Shown: in pieces, positions 35,400 to 47,088 of the stretch
How the letters are laid out: every line of letters starts with the position of its first letter
Position numbering within the stretch: the first letter of the stretch is position 1
Assembly: GCA_036362985.1 (NCBI GenBank)
Contig: JAYGXS010000001.1
Coordinates: 74,137,682-74,201,681, forward strand
DNA: 64,000 nucleotides
Source: Ligula intestinalis
Taxonomy: Eukaryota; Platyhelminthes; Cestoda; Diphyllobothriidea; Diphyllobothriidae
Direction of reading: 5' to 3'
Notes under the pieces: generated by a model
What the model was told of the DNA's origin: nothing
The model's input: only the letters and a program-made list of their open reading frames with translations
The model's database searches: none
Program-made: the position numbers and the translations under genes

Positions 35400-37222
35400 A
35401 AACATTGAACGTCTTACACAATGCAAACGTACGATGAGGGCAAAGAAAATTGCATACGAAGATGACCTGGTGAAAAACGTTGACAACCAGTCAAATTGAT
35501 TCTATTCATTTCTGAAGAAAAAGCGTCGTGAAAGCTTGAGCATCCAAGGTCTCCATAATGCGGATGGTGTGCTCGAAGCAGCTGAGTTATGTATGGCTGA
35601 ACTTCTAGCTCAGCAATACTCTACTGTTTATTTGTCACCAGTTCCCGACAGTGAGGATTTCGAGATCCCTGACCAAACTGAAAACGGCATAATAATTGCT
35701 ACTGAAGATGAAGAGAATTCCTTAAGCAGATTGATACCTACTAAGGCCGCTGGACCTGATAATCTAAATCCGAGGGTTATTAGCGAGCATCAGAGCACTG
35801 TTTCTCTGTACGCTTGAAACTGCAACGGTACCAGATGACTGGAAACAGAGTGTAATAACTCTGAGGTACAATGGTGGCGACCGTTTGCTTCCTCAGAATT
35901 ATCAACCAGTCAGCCTGACCTCAGTGTTTGTGAAAGAACTTGAAAACTTCATCTGTCGCGAAATCGATGCCTGCATTGGGCCAGCCAAAATCCTACCGAC
36001 AGAACAACACGGCTTAGTTAAGGGCAAATCGTGTACCATAAACCTCATGGTGGCACGTGAAACTTGATGCGAAGCCAAAGAAAAATGACTGCCAGTTCAT
36101 GCAGCCTTAATCGATCTTAACAAGGCGTTTGATAAAGTCGATCATGTGCTTCTCCTGACCAAACTCAGTAATACGCCGGTACCTTGAACTGTAATCAAAT
36201 GGATCAAGGGGTATCTATTAGGTAGACAATGCTGGGTCAGAGTTGGCGAAGGGTGTTCCTCTGCGTTTGAGGCTCGTAGTGGAGTACCACAAGGGTTGGT
36301 GCTGGGTCCCCGACTGTTTTCAATATACGTTGCGGATATCCCATCAAAACTTGCATCCCCATGCCTTCTGTTCGTGGACGACCTCAACGTATGGCGTGTC
36401 ATATGCAACGCTGAAGACACACTTACGTTATAAAATGATCTCAATGTGATCCACGAGTGGTCATTAGAGATCAAGGTACCGGTAACCATGACGAACTCGA
36501 ACTTGTTTATAATTGGAAGAGACCGGGACCACCCGCCCTATACAATGGGAAACACGACACTGGCTGCTGTTAGGAGTACTCGAGACTTGGGCGTTATCAT
36601 CTAGGACGACCTCAAGACCCGAAAACAATCAACTTTGGCGAGACACAAGGGCTAGTTCTTCTTTGGATATCCAAAAGAGCATTCACGTTCTTGTCCATGC
36701 AGATATTCCGTGAGCTCATGGTCACGTTTATTCGCCCGATCATGGAGTATGGATCGTCCGCTTGGTTTCCATGTACGAAGAGCGAAATGACCGACATCGA
36801 ATATGCTCAACGACTGGGGTCAAGAACGGTGCCCGAAGTAAGAAGGCTGACCTATCCGGAGCGATGTAATGCACTGGACCTGTTAACTATCGAATTTCGA
36901 CGCTCCAGAGGCGACCAAATCATGATGTACAAAGTGATCGTTTGCGGTTGCATACCGGAGGTCGCAGGGTACTTCAAACTAGCCATTGACATGCCTACGC
37001 GAGGAATCTGCTTCAAACTGGTGGTACAACGGACAGATGGCCTCCCGCATGTCTACCGACTCTCAAGGCGCGCTGTGAATGCATGGAACAACCCCCCTTT
37101 GACGTTGTTGCTGCCGACACAGTTGCCACATTCAAGAAGAAATACGATGCCCTATTCGAAACAATATCTGTACCGTTCACGGGAGTGCCCTTACTTTAGC
37201 GGGGGGATTGGTCTAACCTGAA
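35400..37222 (+). mobile_element. non-LTR retrotransposon fragment (RT), heavily decayed
   Basis: Readable pieces in order: MRAKKIAYEDDLV (linker), TKAAGPDNLNPRVI, QNYQPVSLTSVFVKELE, EQHGLVKGKSCTINLM, ALIDLNKAFDKVDHVLL, GVPQGLVLGPRLFSIYVADI, LLFVDDLNVW (catalytic FVDD), STRDLGVII, FIRPIMEYGSSAWFP, YPERCNALDLLTIEFRRSRGD and RRAVNAWNNPP. Several stops and frameshifts separate them. No endonuclease is present, so the copy is 5'-truncated at about 35400. It belongs to the Jockey/CR1 group but is clearly a different family from the copies at 9145 and 38655. Confidence 0.85.
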
Positions 37223-38654
37223 AACCCCCACATGTCCGGTGACTGCAAAGAAGGGGTGCTTACTGATCCGTTCCCTATCCTCCACTGATAAAACATGAAA
37301 CAACAGTGGTTGAAAAATATCATATACATCAGCCTTCGGAATGCTGACCGGACATTAAATGTTCAAGGACTTTGAGATTGACGAAAACCTTGAATCGCTA
37401 CTGCTGTATCGGAGAGGGTAAAAATTAAAGTTTCGAGGATAGCACCAGTCTAAATTCGGATGGTCAGAAGTAAAGCGACCAAATTTTCAATAAATACTTT
37501 GCAGAAGAATGCATTGAAGATATCAGCCGCGAAGAAAGCCTCAACTATGGGGTTCCCTAAGGCGTCCGGAGGTGCGGGATTCCGCGTATTTCTCTGGGCT
37601 GTCACTCCAAAGAACAAGAGTTGCTCAAAATTTAATGAATGTTTTTTGTAAAAGTTGACCTCATCAGCCAGCTTTTTTTCTTCAGACAGACTCTTGGCCT
37701 GCTAAAGGATAATTTGGATAAAAGGAAGAAGAGAAGCGTTGTTCTGTAGGTCGAAACAATGTGGGAGTATAAGCAGCTTACGGTGGAACGATGGAGGAGG
37801 TCGATTCCTCTTTGCCATTAAGTATTTCCTTGTGGGAAAGAAAACCATACATGAGTGGATTCAAAACTTTTCGCAGTGTATCAGTACAAATATTCACATC
37901 CAAACTTAGCGAAATTTCAGACCGATCGTGAGAATTAAGGTGACTCAGAAATTCCCACGCTGACCGAAAATCGTTGAAAAAATATAGTTATTTTGAAGAC
38001 ATTTCGTCAGCTTCGGGGTATAGTGTAGAAACCACCATGACATGGTTTGTACTCCAAGTTGTTCTAAAGATGCCATTTACAATGGTTGGCAAACTCTACA
38101 GAAAATAAAATCAATTATGTTTAACCGTCGGGTGGGGAAATCTACTACCTGATATCATGTCCCGATAGCTATGGCCTCAGATGGCCGAAGATGTGCTTTA
38201 CAAATAAACCTTATTAAATAAGTTATCGGACTTTGCATGACCAGAGGGTGGAAACTATAAATTTCGGGAAGGTTAAAGTCAAATGGATTTAAGCAGCATT
38301 TAAGATCTAAGTTAGCTGCGGCGTGAAATCAAAGGGCCACTTGCGAGTGATAAACATGGTATTTCTTACGGGTGCTGAGTGGGTGATACACATAGCAAAC
38401 GAATGGAGAGTATTAATTTTTAGAACAACTCAGAGGCCACGACTCTCCAGTCTCGAATATAGTGTAGAAAATTTACTGAATAAAGTTTCCTAATTCTCCC
38501 AAAAAATGCCTTTCCTTGAAAATACACTTCTTGGGATGCTTGCCGGCCCCAAAATGCTGGGCCAAATAAGTTGAAACCTCATTCGTCGTAATCAAAAGTA
38601 GCGGCATACCAGCTTTCAAGATACGAATAAACTCCATATTTCCGGACATACAAT
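37223..38654. other. no gene seen
   Basis: Unassigned sequence between two LINE fragments; no domain, RNA gene or clear repeat. Confidence 0.4.
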
Positions 38655-40046
38655 TCACAATGGAAGATGCTGTTTCGTCAGTTTGTACGGATGCCCGCGT
38701 AGATGTATCGTTTGTGTGAATTCAAAGAAGTCAGCCATCTGAAGATCACAGTCTACTCCCCTGAAGAGTTTAAACACCATGATCATATCTCCTCTGTATT
38801 GCCTATAATAGAGATGAAAAAGATTGAGCCAATCTAGACGACTTTCGTATGGGAGACCTCCTAAGCTGCTGACTAGCTTGGTCACCCTTCTATGGAGTTT
38901 CTCAAGCACCGTGCAACCTTTCTTCACCCAGTGGCACCACGCCTGGACGCGATACTCAAAAATCGGCCAAACAAATGTTCCGAAGACTCGCCCAAAAAAT
39001 CCTCATCAAAATAGAGGAAGGCCCTTCTGATCGCTCCTAGGATGCCCATGAACTTCTTTGCGGTTTAAGCACAGTTAGTTGACGGTTTGAGGTTGGGCGT
39101 CATGCATAAACCTAGATCCCGTTGATCGTTCACTAGCTCGAGTTGGTGACCTCCGATCGATTAGTCATACTCTAATGGTATCACCTTTCTGCGACTAGAC
39201 CGTAAGCGGATTACTTGGCATTTGTTGAAGTTAATCTGCAGTAAACACTTTTCACACCATTTTTGCAAGCGATCCAAGTCATTCTGTAAGGTCTGTCCAT
39301 CCTCTGAGCTTTGAATTGACTTCCAAATGTTTGGATTGTCTGCAAACATGACTCTCTTACAAGTAAAACAGTCAAGGCAGTCGTTTAAATATGCCAGCAA
39401 TATAATGGGACTCAGAACGTTTCCCTGCGGAGCCCCACCGAAAACGGTTTTCCATTCTGTTTCGATGTCTCCAATACAAACACGGTGACACCTGCCTGTT
39501 AGAAAGTCGAATAACCGTTTGAGTAGATTTTCAGTCATACCCATTTGATGCAGCTTTGATATAAGTCGTCTGTGTGGAACCTTATCGAATGCCTTGCTGA
39601 AGTCAATGTAGACCGCATCAACCGACAAAACCATTTCCAAAGATTTCGTTCACCTTTCCGTGTGAGACAAGATCGGCCACTTCGTAATACGTGCTTCGCT
39701 GAGCTTAGCAAGTTGTTCTTCTCAAAACGTCTAAAAATTTCCCTTTTGATTAGTTTCTCCATTAGTTTGCAATAAATGGTTGCGAGACTAACTGGTCTTA
39801 AACTATAAGCTGACATTATTTCTCCTCCTATATATATAGGGGTTATGTTGGCCAGCTTCCAGTCAGAAGCAGAGCCCCTTTTTCCATTTAACTTTCAAAG
39901 AACTTGGAAACTGGTGATGCCAGTTTTTCTGCGAGTTCCTTCAGAAGTTTCGCTGATAATCTATCCGGACCAGGCTTTTTAGTGGGCTGTAGTTGTGTCA
40001 GGACTTTTCGTACTATATCTGTTGCGAACGATACCATGCTAACTGT

Positions 40047-40113
40047 ATGCGCCGCTGGGACCATATATCGCTGTACATTCCTGTGAAAAGGTGGCTCTTC
40101 GATGTATACAGAC
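40047..40113. repeat. left arm of an inverted repeat flanking the nested RTE
   Basis: CR1 coding sequence (minus-strand reading EEPPFHRNVQRYMVPAA). It matches 41997-42062 in opposite orientation at roughly 85 percent over about 65 bp, for example CATATATCGCTGTACATTC against its partner. Confidence 0.7.
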
Positions 40114-40196
40114 AAAAAGAAATTGGACAAGAGTTTCGCCTTATCCGAGTTATCCGTAAACTTGTTTCCTTGGTTATCCTTCAGTCAAGGAATGGG

Positions 40197-41998
40197 ATCT
40201 CAAGCTCGAGATAAAGCCCCCGACCCTCTGTGATTCTGTTCGCGATGTGAATGGAGGTTTTATTGCTGGCAAATCGGCGAAGGTCGATCGCTGGCGCGAA
40301 CACTTCGAGCACCTCCTCAACTTTGACGAACAACCCATCACACCTTCCCTCTCCTCCAAAACGGAGTTTAAACCTTTTCCTGCCTACGCAGTGTCGTGTG
40401 ACCTCCCTTACGAAGACGAAGTAAACGATGCAATGCAGAGGCTACGCAACAACAATGCGTGCGGAGAGGATGGTATTCCTGCAGACATCTACAAGTCCTG
40501 TGTCGACACCTTGGCTCATCGGCTCCATGAGGTGATTGTGCAGGAGTGGCGAGAAGATTCCGTTCCCGATGAGTGGGGCTTAGGTATCCTTGCACCTGTC
40601 CACCCGAAGGGAGATAAGACAAGATGCGAGAACTACTGTGGCATAAGTCTTATCGAAGTTGCTGCACAGATCTTTGCGGTTAGTCTTCTCAGGCGCTTCC
40701 GGTCTGTACGTGACTCCAAGACACGACCCAACCAAGCCGGATTCCGAGCTGAGCGTAGATGTGCGGATATAATATACACACTGAGGCGCACTCTAGAATT
40801 CCGCCATAGCTGCCAGCAACCGTTGGCTGTTTGATTTGTCGACTTTGTCGCCGCATTCGATTCTATCCATCGTGAGTCCCTGTGGCGAATAATGGAACTG
40901 GATGGAGTGCCGACCAAACTCATTGCCATGATTAAAGCCTACTATTGGTCTAACACCACACGATTCCTGGCACACAACAATAGGTCTATGTCGTTCGATA
41001 TCCGGTCTGGTGTCCGACCGGGCTGCGTCCTTTCGCCCATTCGGTTTAACTACGTCATTGACTGGATTCTCGGCAAAGCCCTACATGAAGAGGACGGTAT
41101 TGAACTTGGCCCCGGACGCCGACTAACTAGTCTCGACTACGCCGATGATATTGCGCTGTCAGCCTCAAGCTTCAGTGGTCTACAGTCAGTAGTGTCGCGG
41201 TTAAATGAGATTGCTATGTCGGTAGGCGTGTCCATAAATTGCGGAAAGACGAAGTTTTTCTCGAGCTGCATCCCTGACCAGAAGAAGGCACCCCTGGGGA
41301 TTAATGGCCATCAGCTTGATGAAGTTGACAGCATTGAATACCTCGGATCGAGGCTGCTACCGAATATGCAGAGCAAGGATGACATTGTATCCCGTATAGA
41401 TGCTGCTCGCTGGGTTTTCTCAATCCTTCGAAAGCGCCTATGGATCCGACGTGACATCTCCATCGCCACGAAGATTCGTGTATACTGTGCATCCATCAGG
41501 TCAGTCCTGATATATGGATGTGAATGCTGGGCTGAGCGCGCTGAAGCTGAGCGAAGACTAAAGATCTTTGATCACCTGTGCCTGAGGATGATCCTGTGAG
41601 TCAACTATAGCGACTTCATCTCAAATGAGACAGTCCGCATCCACTGCGATCGTATCACAAGGATATCTCAGGCCATTCAAGAAATTCGAATTAGGTTGTT
41701 TGGACACATTCTCCGTCGTCCGCCCCATGAGCTTACCTATGCTGCCCTTGACCTGGCATCACAGCCCACCTGGAAACGTCAAAGAGGAGGGTCGATTGAG
41801 ACTTGGCTTGACGACGTCCGTCAAGACATGGAAGCAGTTCTTGGACCCTCTATCTTCGGTTTTAGGCGCTGGAGAAGGGATTGAGTAGAGCTTTCCAAAT
41901 CCGCTGCCACCAATCACCACTCATGAAAGGTACCGTTCGTTATATCATTGCGGCCAGCTATATCAGGCATGATCACAGCCGTAACAAGTACAAGTATA
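40197..41998 (+). mobile_element. RTE-clade LINE (RT part) nested in a CR1-like LINE
   Basis: One frame runs from about 40247 to 41882 with only two stops (TGA at 40832 and 41597). Blocks: GGFIAGKSAKVDRWREHFEHLLN, NACGEDGIPADIYKSC, CENYCGISLIEVAAQIFA, NQAGFRAERRC, FVDFVAAFDSIHRESLW, GVRPGCVLSPIRFNYVIDWIL, the catalytic LDYADDIALS, and C-terminal RLFGHILRRPPHELTYAAL and TWLDDVRQDM. This is the RTE pattern. The endonuclease is missing, so the copy is 5'-truncated at about 40197. The 3' end has a short repeat-like tail (ACAAGTACAAGTA, about 41986). The second stop replaces an expected Arg codon (CGA to TGA), as expected from CpG decay. Confidence 0.9.
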
Positions 41999-42062
41999 TA
42001 TCGAAGAGCCGCCTTTTCACAAGAATGTACAGTGATATATGGTCCAAGCAGCGCACTAGTGC
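41997..42062. repeat. right arm: inverted copy of CR1 sequence at the RTE 3' end
   Basis: The plus strand reads TCGAAGAGCCGCCTTTTCAC, GAATGTACAGTGATATATGG and CCAAGCAGCGC. This is the reverse complement of 40047-40113 with changes. It ends in the perfect palindrome GCACTAGTGC (about 42053-42062), beyond which the minus-strand CR1 resumes. Confidence 0.7.
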
Positions 42063-42839
42063 GTTTTGCTTTATTCACATAATTTTTTTTATCTTTTTGG
42101 GTTGCAGGCTATTCTCTTGACTAATTCTGTCTCAAAGGCAATTCCTTCTTTTCGTGGCAATCTTCGACATATATTTCGCTGTTTCTTACATTCTGAGAAG
42201 TGTTCTGGTTGTTGATATCGGGCATATGTTTTCCATAGTTTTCTTTTCTTCTTGAAGTTCCTTTTTATGATCGGTGTCACCCCTTCGGGCCGGGAGATGC
42301 GAAACCTTTTATGCGGACTACAGTCCTCTACTAGTTGCCGAATTAACTTCCTAAAGAAGCACCAGGCGTCGTTCGGGTCGGCTACGTATGCAAGGCTCCA
42401 GTCAGTCGCGTTAAGTTGTCCTGTCATTTTAGTATAATCTTCTTTCCATGCATTCCTCTCGCGACGAGTACCGAGAAATGGCTGAACTCCTAGACAAAAA
42501 AACAATGATCACTTCGGCCAAGAGGGGTCTGAGTATTTAAACCAAGGATAGAGTTTTCATCTCTAATAAGGACGAGATCCAGACAGCTGGACTGCTAGCC
42601 ACTTCACAACCGCGTGTCCATTGTGACATGCTGGGTAAGAAATTCGTCATTAACCAAATAAAAGAGTTTCTGTTCGAATGAGTTCTATGATCGCAAGCTG
42701 TGAATTTATTTCAAATCAATGTCTGGACAGTTAAAATCTCCAAGAAGTAGGACATTTCTGCTGCAACAGATCTCATTTACCTCAGTGATAAGTGCATCGT
42801 CTGCTTCCGTATGTGCTTCTAAACCATATATGTACATCC

Positions 42840-43000
42840 TATACAAAATTGGATCTAGAATGCTCCCCTGCGGAACCCTATTTTGAACGGTTTTCCATTC
42901 TGATCTGACGCTTACATTTAAAAACGTTCGCTACCTGTTTGATTATGTTGCTACTCACACTCATTTGATACAACTTAGACATCAGCCGCCTGTGCGCCGC
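42840..43000 (-). mobile_element. second CR1 RT fragment abutting the endonuclease end of the split LINE
   Basis: The minus strand reads HRRLMSKLYQMSVSSNIIKQ, then a GSAGEH/PQG-like block: the same RT segment that the split LINE carries at about 39550-39420. Here it lies immediately 5' of endonuclease sequence, so two CR1 copies or fragments are joined head to tail. Confidence 0.6.
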
Positions 43001-43083
43001 CAGGGTACACAAAGGCTCATAGCTATTCGCCTAAATAAAAAAAGTGAATTGAATATGAGGGGATAAACAGGTGCATAATGAAA

Positions 43084-43334
43084 AGCCTAGTAGTAATTCT
43101 GGTGGATTCTAGATGATTGCTTAGGAAATCCTGCTCGGGCAGTCAACTTGCTCCCGTATTGGTGGATTCCGTATGAGTGGAACGTTGAGCGAGTAATATC
43201 GATCCAAGTGTGATTAAACTCATAGCGTGAAGCGGGCGTTTGTAGCTTAGCGGTAGAGCATTAGCCTCCAGCAAAGGCTTTCTCTGATGCGCGGGTTCAA
43301 ATCCCGCCAAATGCCTAGAGTTTTTCACACTTGG
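43084..43334 (+). repeat. tRNA-like repeat unit, copy 1 of a 299-bp tandem duplication
   Basis: Contains a tRNA-like segment at 43236-43315: acceptor GCGTTTG/CAAATGC, A box TAGCTTAGCGG (43243-43253), T arm GCGGGTTCAAATCCCGC and B box (43294-43304). An 18/17-nt inverted repeat brackets it: CCAAGTGTGATTAAACTC at 43204-43221 and GAGTTTTTCACACTTGG at 43318-43334. The anticodon arm (AGCCT, CCAGCAA, AGGCT) would carry AGC. But three unpaired bases precede it, the variable region is 11 nt and position 33 is C rather than T, so I do not call a functional tRNA. Confidence 0.7.
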
Positions 43335-43382
43335 GTCAACTCAAATTAAGCAAATCTGCCAAAACAACTTAATAATTAAGTC

Positions 43383-43633
43383 AGCCTAGTGGTCATTCTG
43401 GTGGATTATAGATGATTGCTTAGGAAATCCTGCTTGGGCAGTCAAGTTTCTCCCGTATTGGTGGATTCCATATGAGCGAAAAGTTGAGCGGGTAATATCG
43501 ATCCAAGTGTGATTAAACTCATGGCGTGAAGCGGGCGTTTGTAGCTTAGCAGTAGAGCATTAGCCTCCGGCAAAGGCTTTCTCTGATGCGCGGGTTCAAA
43601 TCCCGCCAAACGCCTAGAGTTTTTCACACTTGG
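43383..43633 (+). repeat. tRNA-like repeat unit, copy 2
   Basis: Same layout 299 bp downstream. The tRNA-like segment is 43535-43614 with a perfect acceptor stem (GCGTTTG/CAAACGC), the would-be anticodon is GGC, the B box is at 43593-43603, and the bracketing inverted repeat is at 43503-43520 and 43617-43633. Changes in the acceptor stem relative to copy 1 keep pairing (G-U to G-C). Confidence 0.7.
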
Positions 43634-46600
43634 CTCCTATCAAATTTAACTGAAAGCGCACGGTTGGTAAATATCAACATCGCAGACCTACGGAATTGTG
43701 GATGTCATCTTAACCAGACAGAATGAAAGTCGACGTCTATGTCGAGTCCTAATTCGCGGATTCCAGTACTGCCATGCGTTGCGAGGCTAATCATACAAAA
43801 GAGCTCCAATAATGATCACCATGAGTTTGCTTTTCTTGGGTACGATTTTGCATTTTGTGGTTTATTTTTATTTTTTAATATTTGGTTTGTTCATGTTGTC
43901 TCACTGCGTTTTGATTCTTATTGTTGTATCGTTGACATTCTACGGTTTTTCATTTGTGCCCAGTCTGGCTTCGCTCCGCGATTAGAATAGTCAGCCGATC
44001 ATCGGGTCTACCACATTTGCTCTACGTTACGGCGTTTTATCGTACCTTTTTTTCTCTATAGTTGTTTTAATACTTTAGTTGCTCATACTCGGACGTTGCT
44101 GCGGATTTTAAAGGAAAATATTTATGCATCTATTTGTTGTTTATTTTAATCGAAAATTTCCTGGACACATTCTCCCCGCGCTGCGTGAGCGGACGACTGT
44201 AGTGGCCAAAGCGCTGACATTGGCATAGGCACGGCCGGATAAAACACTTAAAGTTGTCTTTAGTCGGAGTGAGTACATAACGGATCCGTTAAACACCAAT
44301 CTGATCACACGAATGCAGGGGTCAAGCGCGATCGTGCATAGTCTAAAAGGCAGTAAAAATGTGTTCATAGCTATGCATACATTTGTACGTCTATAGAGCA
44401 TCTAAGGGATGGCAAGTCATCGCCATCGGGGATTATGACGGCTTTCGCTTCGCTCTGGATCCTTTGCTTCACGAACGACCCATTTATTAAATTTTATCCC
44501 CATGGGCTTCCATTAAAGTTAACGGACACTGGTGTCCCTTGGGTTGCTGGAGGGGGGGGGGGGGGCGTAACGACTGAGCGCACTGGGGTTCTCGGAAAGC
44601 ATAGCTTCCTTCTGATTAGGGCCGGCATTCAGTTTTCCGTCTGTATCCACTGTCTCCTGATTGTATCCAAACCAAAATGCGTTAGGAATATTATCAACCA
44701 TAAAAGTTATCCGAGAAATTGCGGAGCTGGTATATTCGATAGTACACAAAGGTCTATTAAGGATGTAGAAAACAGTCGACGGTTGGATAACAATCATACA
44801 CCTTACCTATGAGGGCACACTACCTACATAATCCTTAGTCACTGCCCGCACCCAACGATTCAAACAATGTCGCCTTTCTTTTCTCCTCGCGGATCCTACA
44901 GGCGAATGCAGTGCTATGAGCATCCGTAAGGGTGGGACGTGGGGATGCTGACAGTGTGTGAAGGGGAAAGAAACATTTTGCAATGACGATAATTTCGGGA
45001 CAGGGGTCAGCGCTTGAGAGAACAAGAGTCGCCGGCATCTTAATCGACACTTAATTACACCGACCCCATTGTATGCTCACGCCGAAGTGAAGGTCTTCAA
45101 TTCACTCGAGCAACCCGTTTAGTCTCGTGGTGCGTCATAATGCTTACTTAATTTTTTTGGCCGTGGAGGCGTCTTGCGGACATTTCTAGATGGGATTTTA
45201 CCAATCCCCAGATCGATTAGACTGCGAACTGTAGAAGTACTCTTGAAGAGACACTGTCTAATTAACGGTGTTGAGCGTTAATGCAATCTCAAGTACGGCT
45301 GCACAGGCACCGAAAAGGCTCGCTTACCTGAACAGGGGCTGCTGGCGTAGTCAATCGGAGTGCCGAATATTATCCAGCTGCGCATCTTTGCTATAGTGAT
45401 GCGAAACGCCCGACCATGATATTCTCTTGATTCAAGGCCGTTATAGTTGCAAATGTACCCCTTTCGCATACTAGACATGCTAAGTAGCATCGGAAAGTAT
45501 GACCGCAACTTCCCTTGACGTTTACTTATCTCATACTGTATACAGCTTCTGTTAACAGAAACTTTCTTATACTTGACAGCAGAATTCAGTATGTTCCAAT
45601 ATTACGCGACCCAATCTCGATTAGAAAAATAAGCCTACCAGTCGGATTAGCTGCCACATTAGCGGGTGGCAGATAGGACTGCCAAAATGGCGCCAAATAC
45701 TTGTTCTGATTTCTACCGCGCCAATATAATCCACTTTCGTTGCCGACTTTGATTCAACAATTTGACTGGTCGTCTCGCTTGTCTCGCACACACGTGTGCA
45801 CAATGACAGCCGATTGCGCGTCATGTATCCTATCTCCATTTCCTATCAAATACATTTTTCATACCGTCTTCGTTCTGCTGGTTCGTTATTATCTGAACGC
45901 CGAACTTCGAAATGAGAAACCCAGCATGTGACAGACTATTGAGCTCCAGAACACATTCGATTTCTAAAGTCTCGAATTTCGATTCACATTGCCTGTGACA
46001 AACAGAGTCTGGCATGCGTCTGCAGTTCGTTTCAAAATGAAAAAAAAATGGTGTTCTCGGATAAAATGTATGGTCATTCGTTTTGATTGGCCACCCAGTG
46101 TCTTATGTTATGCGAATTCTTTATTCGCCTACAACTGCTTATTCGTCATACATAGAAGTATACGTATTTAACGGTTTCCCTCGTGGATACTTTGGGTAGT
46201 TTACGGGTAGATTAACGAACAAAATCTTTAAGTCTAGTTTCTCTGGTCGGCACCTTCCGATTTACAATTATAATAACTTCAGACATGTTAAAAATTGGCA
46301 ATATAGGACATTTCAACATTGAACCACCCTAGATTTTTACCTAACTTTAAGCACAACCACAATCTGTGGTAATTTATTTTGGTCAATCTTTAGACTCTTC
46401 CCATCAATTTGCTTGAAGAATGTCTTGTAGAGCTTCCTTTCAATAGGCAAAATTAAATTTTAATCAAACTACTAGATTTTTTTTCAATTTCATTAACCAT
46501 GACTGTTTTTTTCTACCATTGCCCCTATTAAAACGAAAATAAAATTAGGAATAACAAATTTGGCTACCGTACAGCAAGTCCAATACTCTAGCTTTCACTT

Positions 46601-47088
46601 GTTGTTTATTATAAGTTTGTAGAGATACGTGCTAAGATTTAGACCTTTAAAATTGACAAGAACTTTTGAGGTAGTCTGTACTATATCCTTTCCTTAAGTT
46701 AGTATTCAGAAACTGATAATCGGTTAAACCCTAGGACAAATAGCTGTGGAACGAAAACTCGCAAAGTATTCGATTTATTCGAGTCTTTTAGTCGAATTTG
46801 TGTTAATACTAGACAAGTGTTATTGACATTAAGCCAGTAGTCAGTAAATACATGCACCCGGCCAAACGGCTAGTAGATGATATGCACAGTCATTTGTATA
46901 GGGTGGAACGTTTCAAAGAGGATGAATAAGCTCATTTTTGAAACAAGTGTCAAGGCGGCTTGCTGAGTAAAATTGACGGAATTAGTCCAAAATACCCAAA
47001 ACTATTCGCTTACCTAGTTACGACCCTTTGTTTCCTTATTTTCTTTAGCAGGCTGTGGATGTCCAATTTTTATCTGCATTGCTAACTA
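43634..47088. other. intergenic, PMS2 upstream region
   Basis: No gene recognised. A run of 14 G lies at 44552-44565. The last about 100 bp before 47089 should contain the PMS2 5'UTR. Confidence 0.4.

Larger units (their letters stand above)
38655..42840 (-). mobile_element. CR1-like LINE, split by a nested RTE element
   Basis: On the minus strand: endonuclease second half at about 42830-42500 (LLGDFNCPDIDL, CLDLVLIRDENS, GRSDHC), EN-RT linker at 42505-42065 (KKRKLWKTYARYQQPEHF, ELVKRIACNPKR). After the nested insertion come LLSNFFLSVYIEEPPF, KKPGPDRLSAKLLKELAEKL, RPVSLATIYCKLMEKLI, VDAVYIDFSKAFDKVPHRRLI, GAPQGNVLSPIILLAYLND, MFADNPNIW (the catalytic FADD is now FADN) and, near 38900, HRRVTKLVSSLGGLPYESRL to HLRGHPYKL. 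Reading breaks several times, and the second catalytic Asp is lost. The 3' end is truncated at about 38655. Confidence 0.88.

Noticed and set aside
43236..43315. Functional tRNA-Ala gene
   Set aside because: Acceptor and T arms pair well, but position 33 is C, three bases separate the D and anticodon stems, and the variable region is 11 nt in a tRNA that should have a short one. Both copies lie inside a larger duplicated repeat.
43143..43328. Minus-strand open frame (RHLAGFEPAHQRKPLLEANA) and its twin at 43442-43627
   Set aside because: These are antisense translations of the tRNA-like element; this kind of AGFEPA peptide is a familiar spurious product of tRNA-like DNA.
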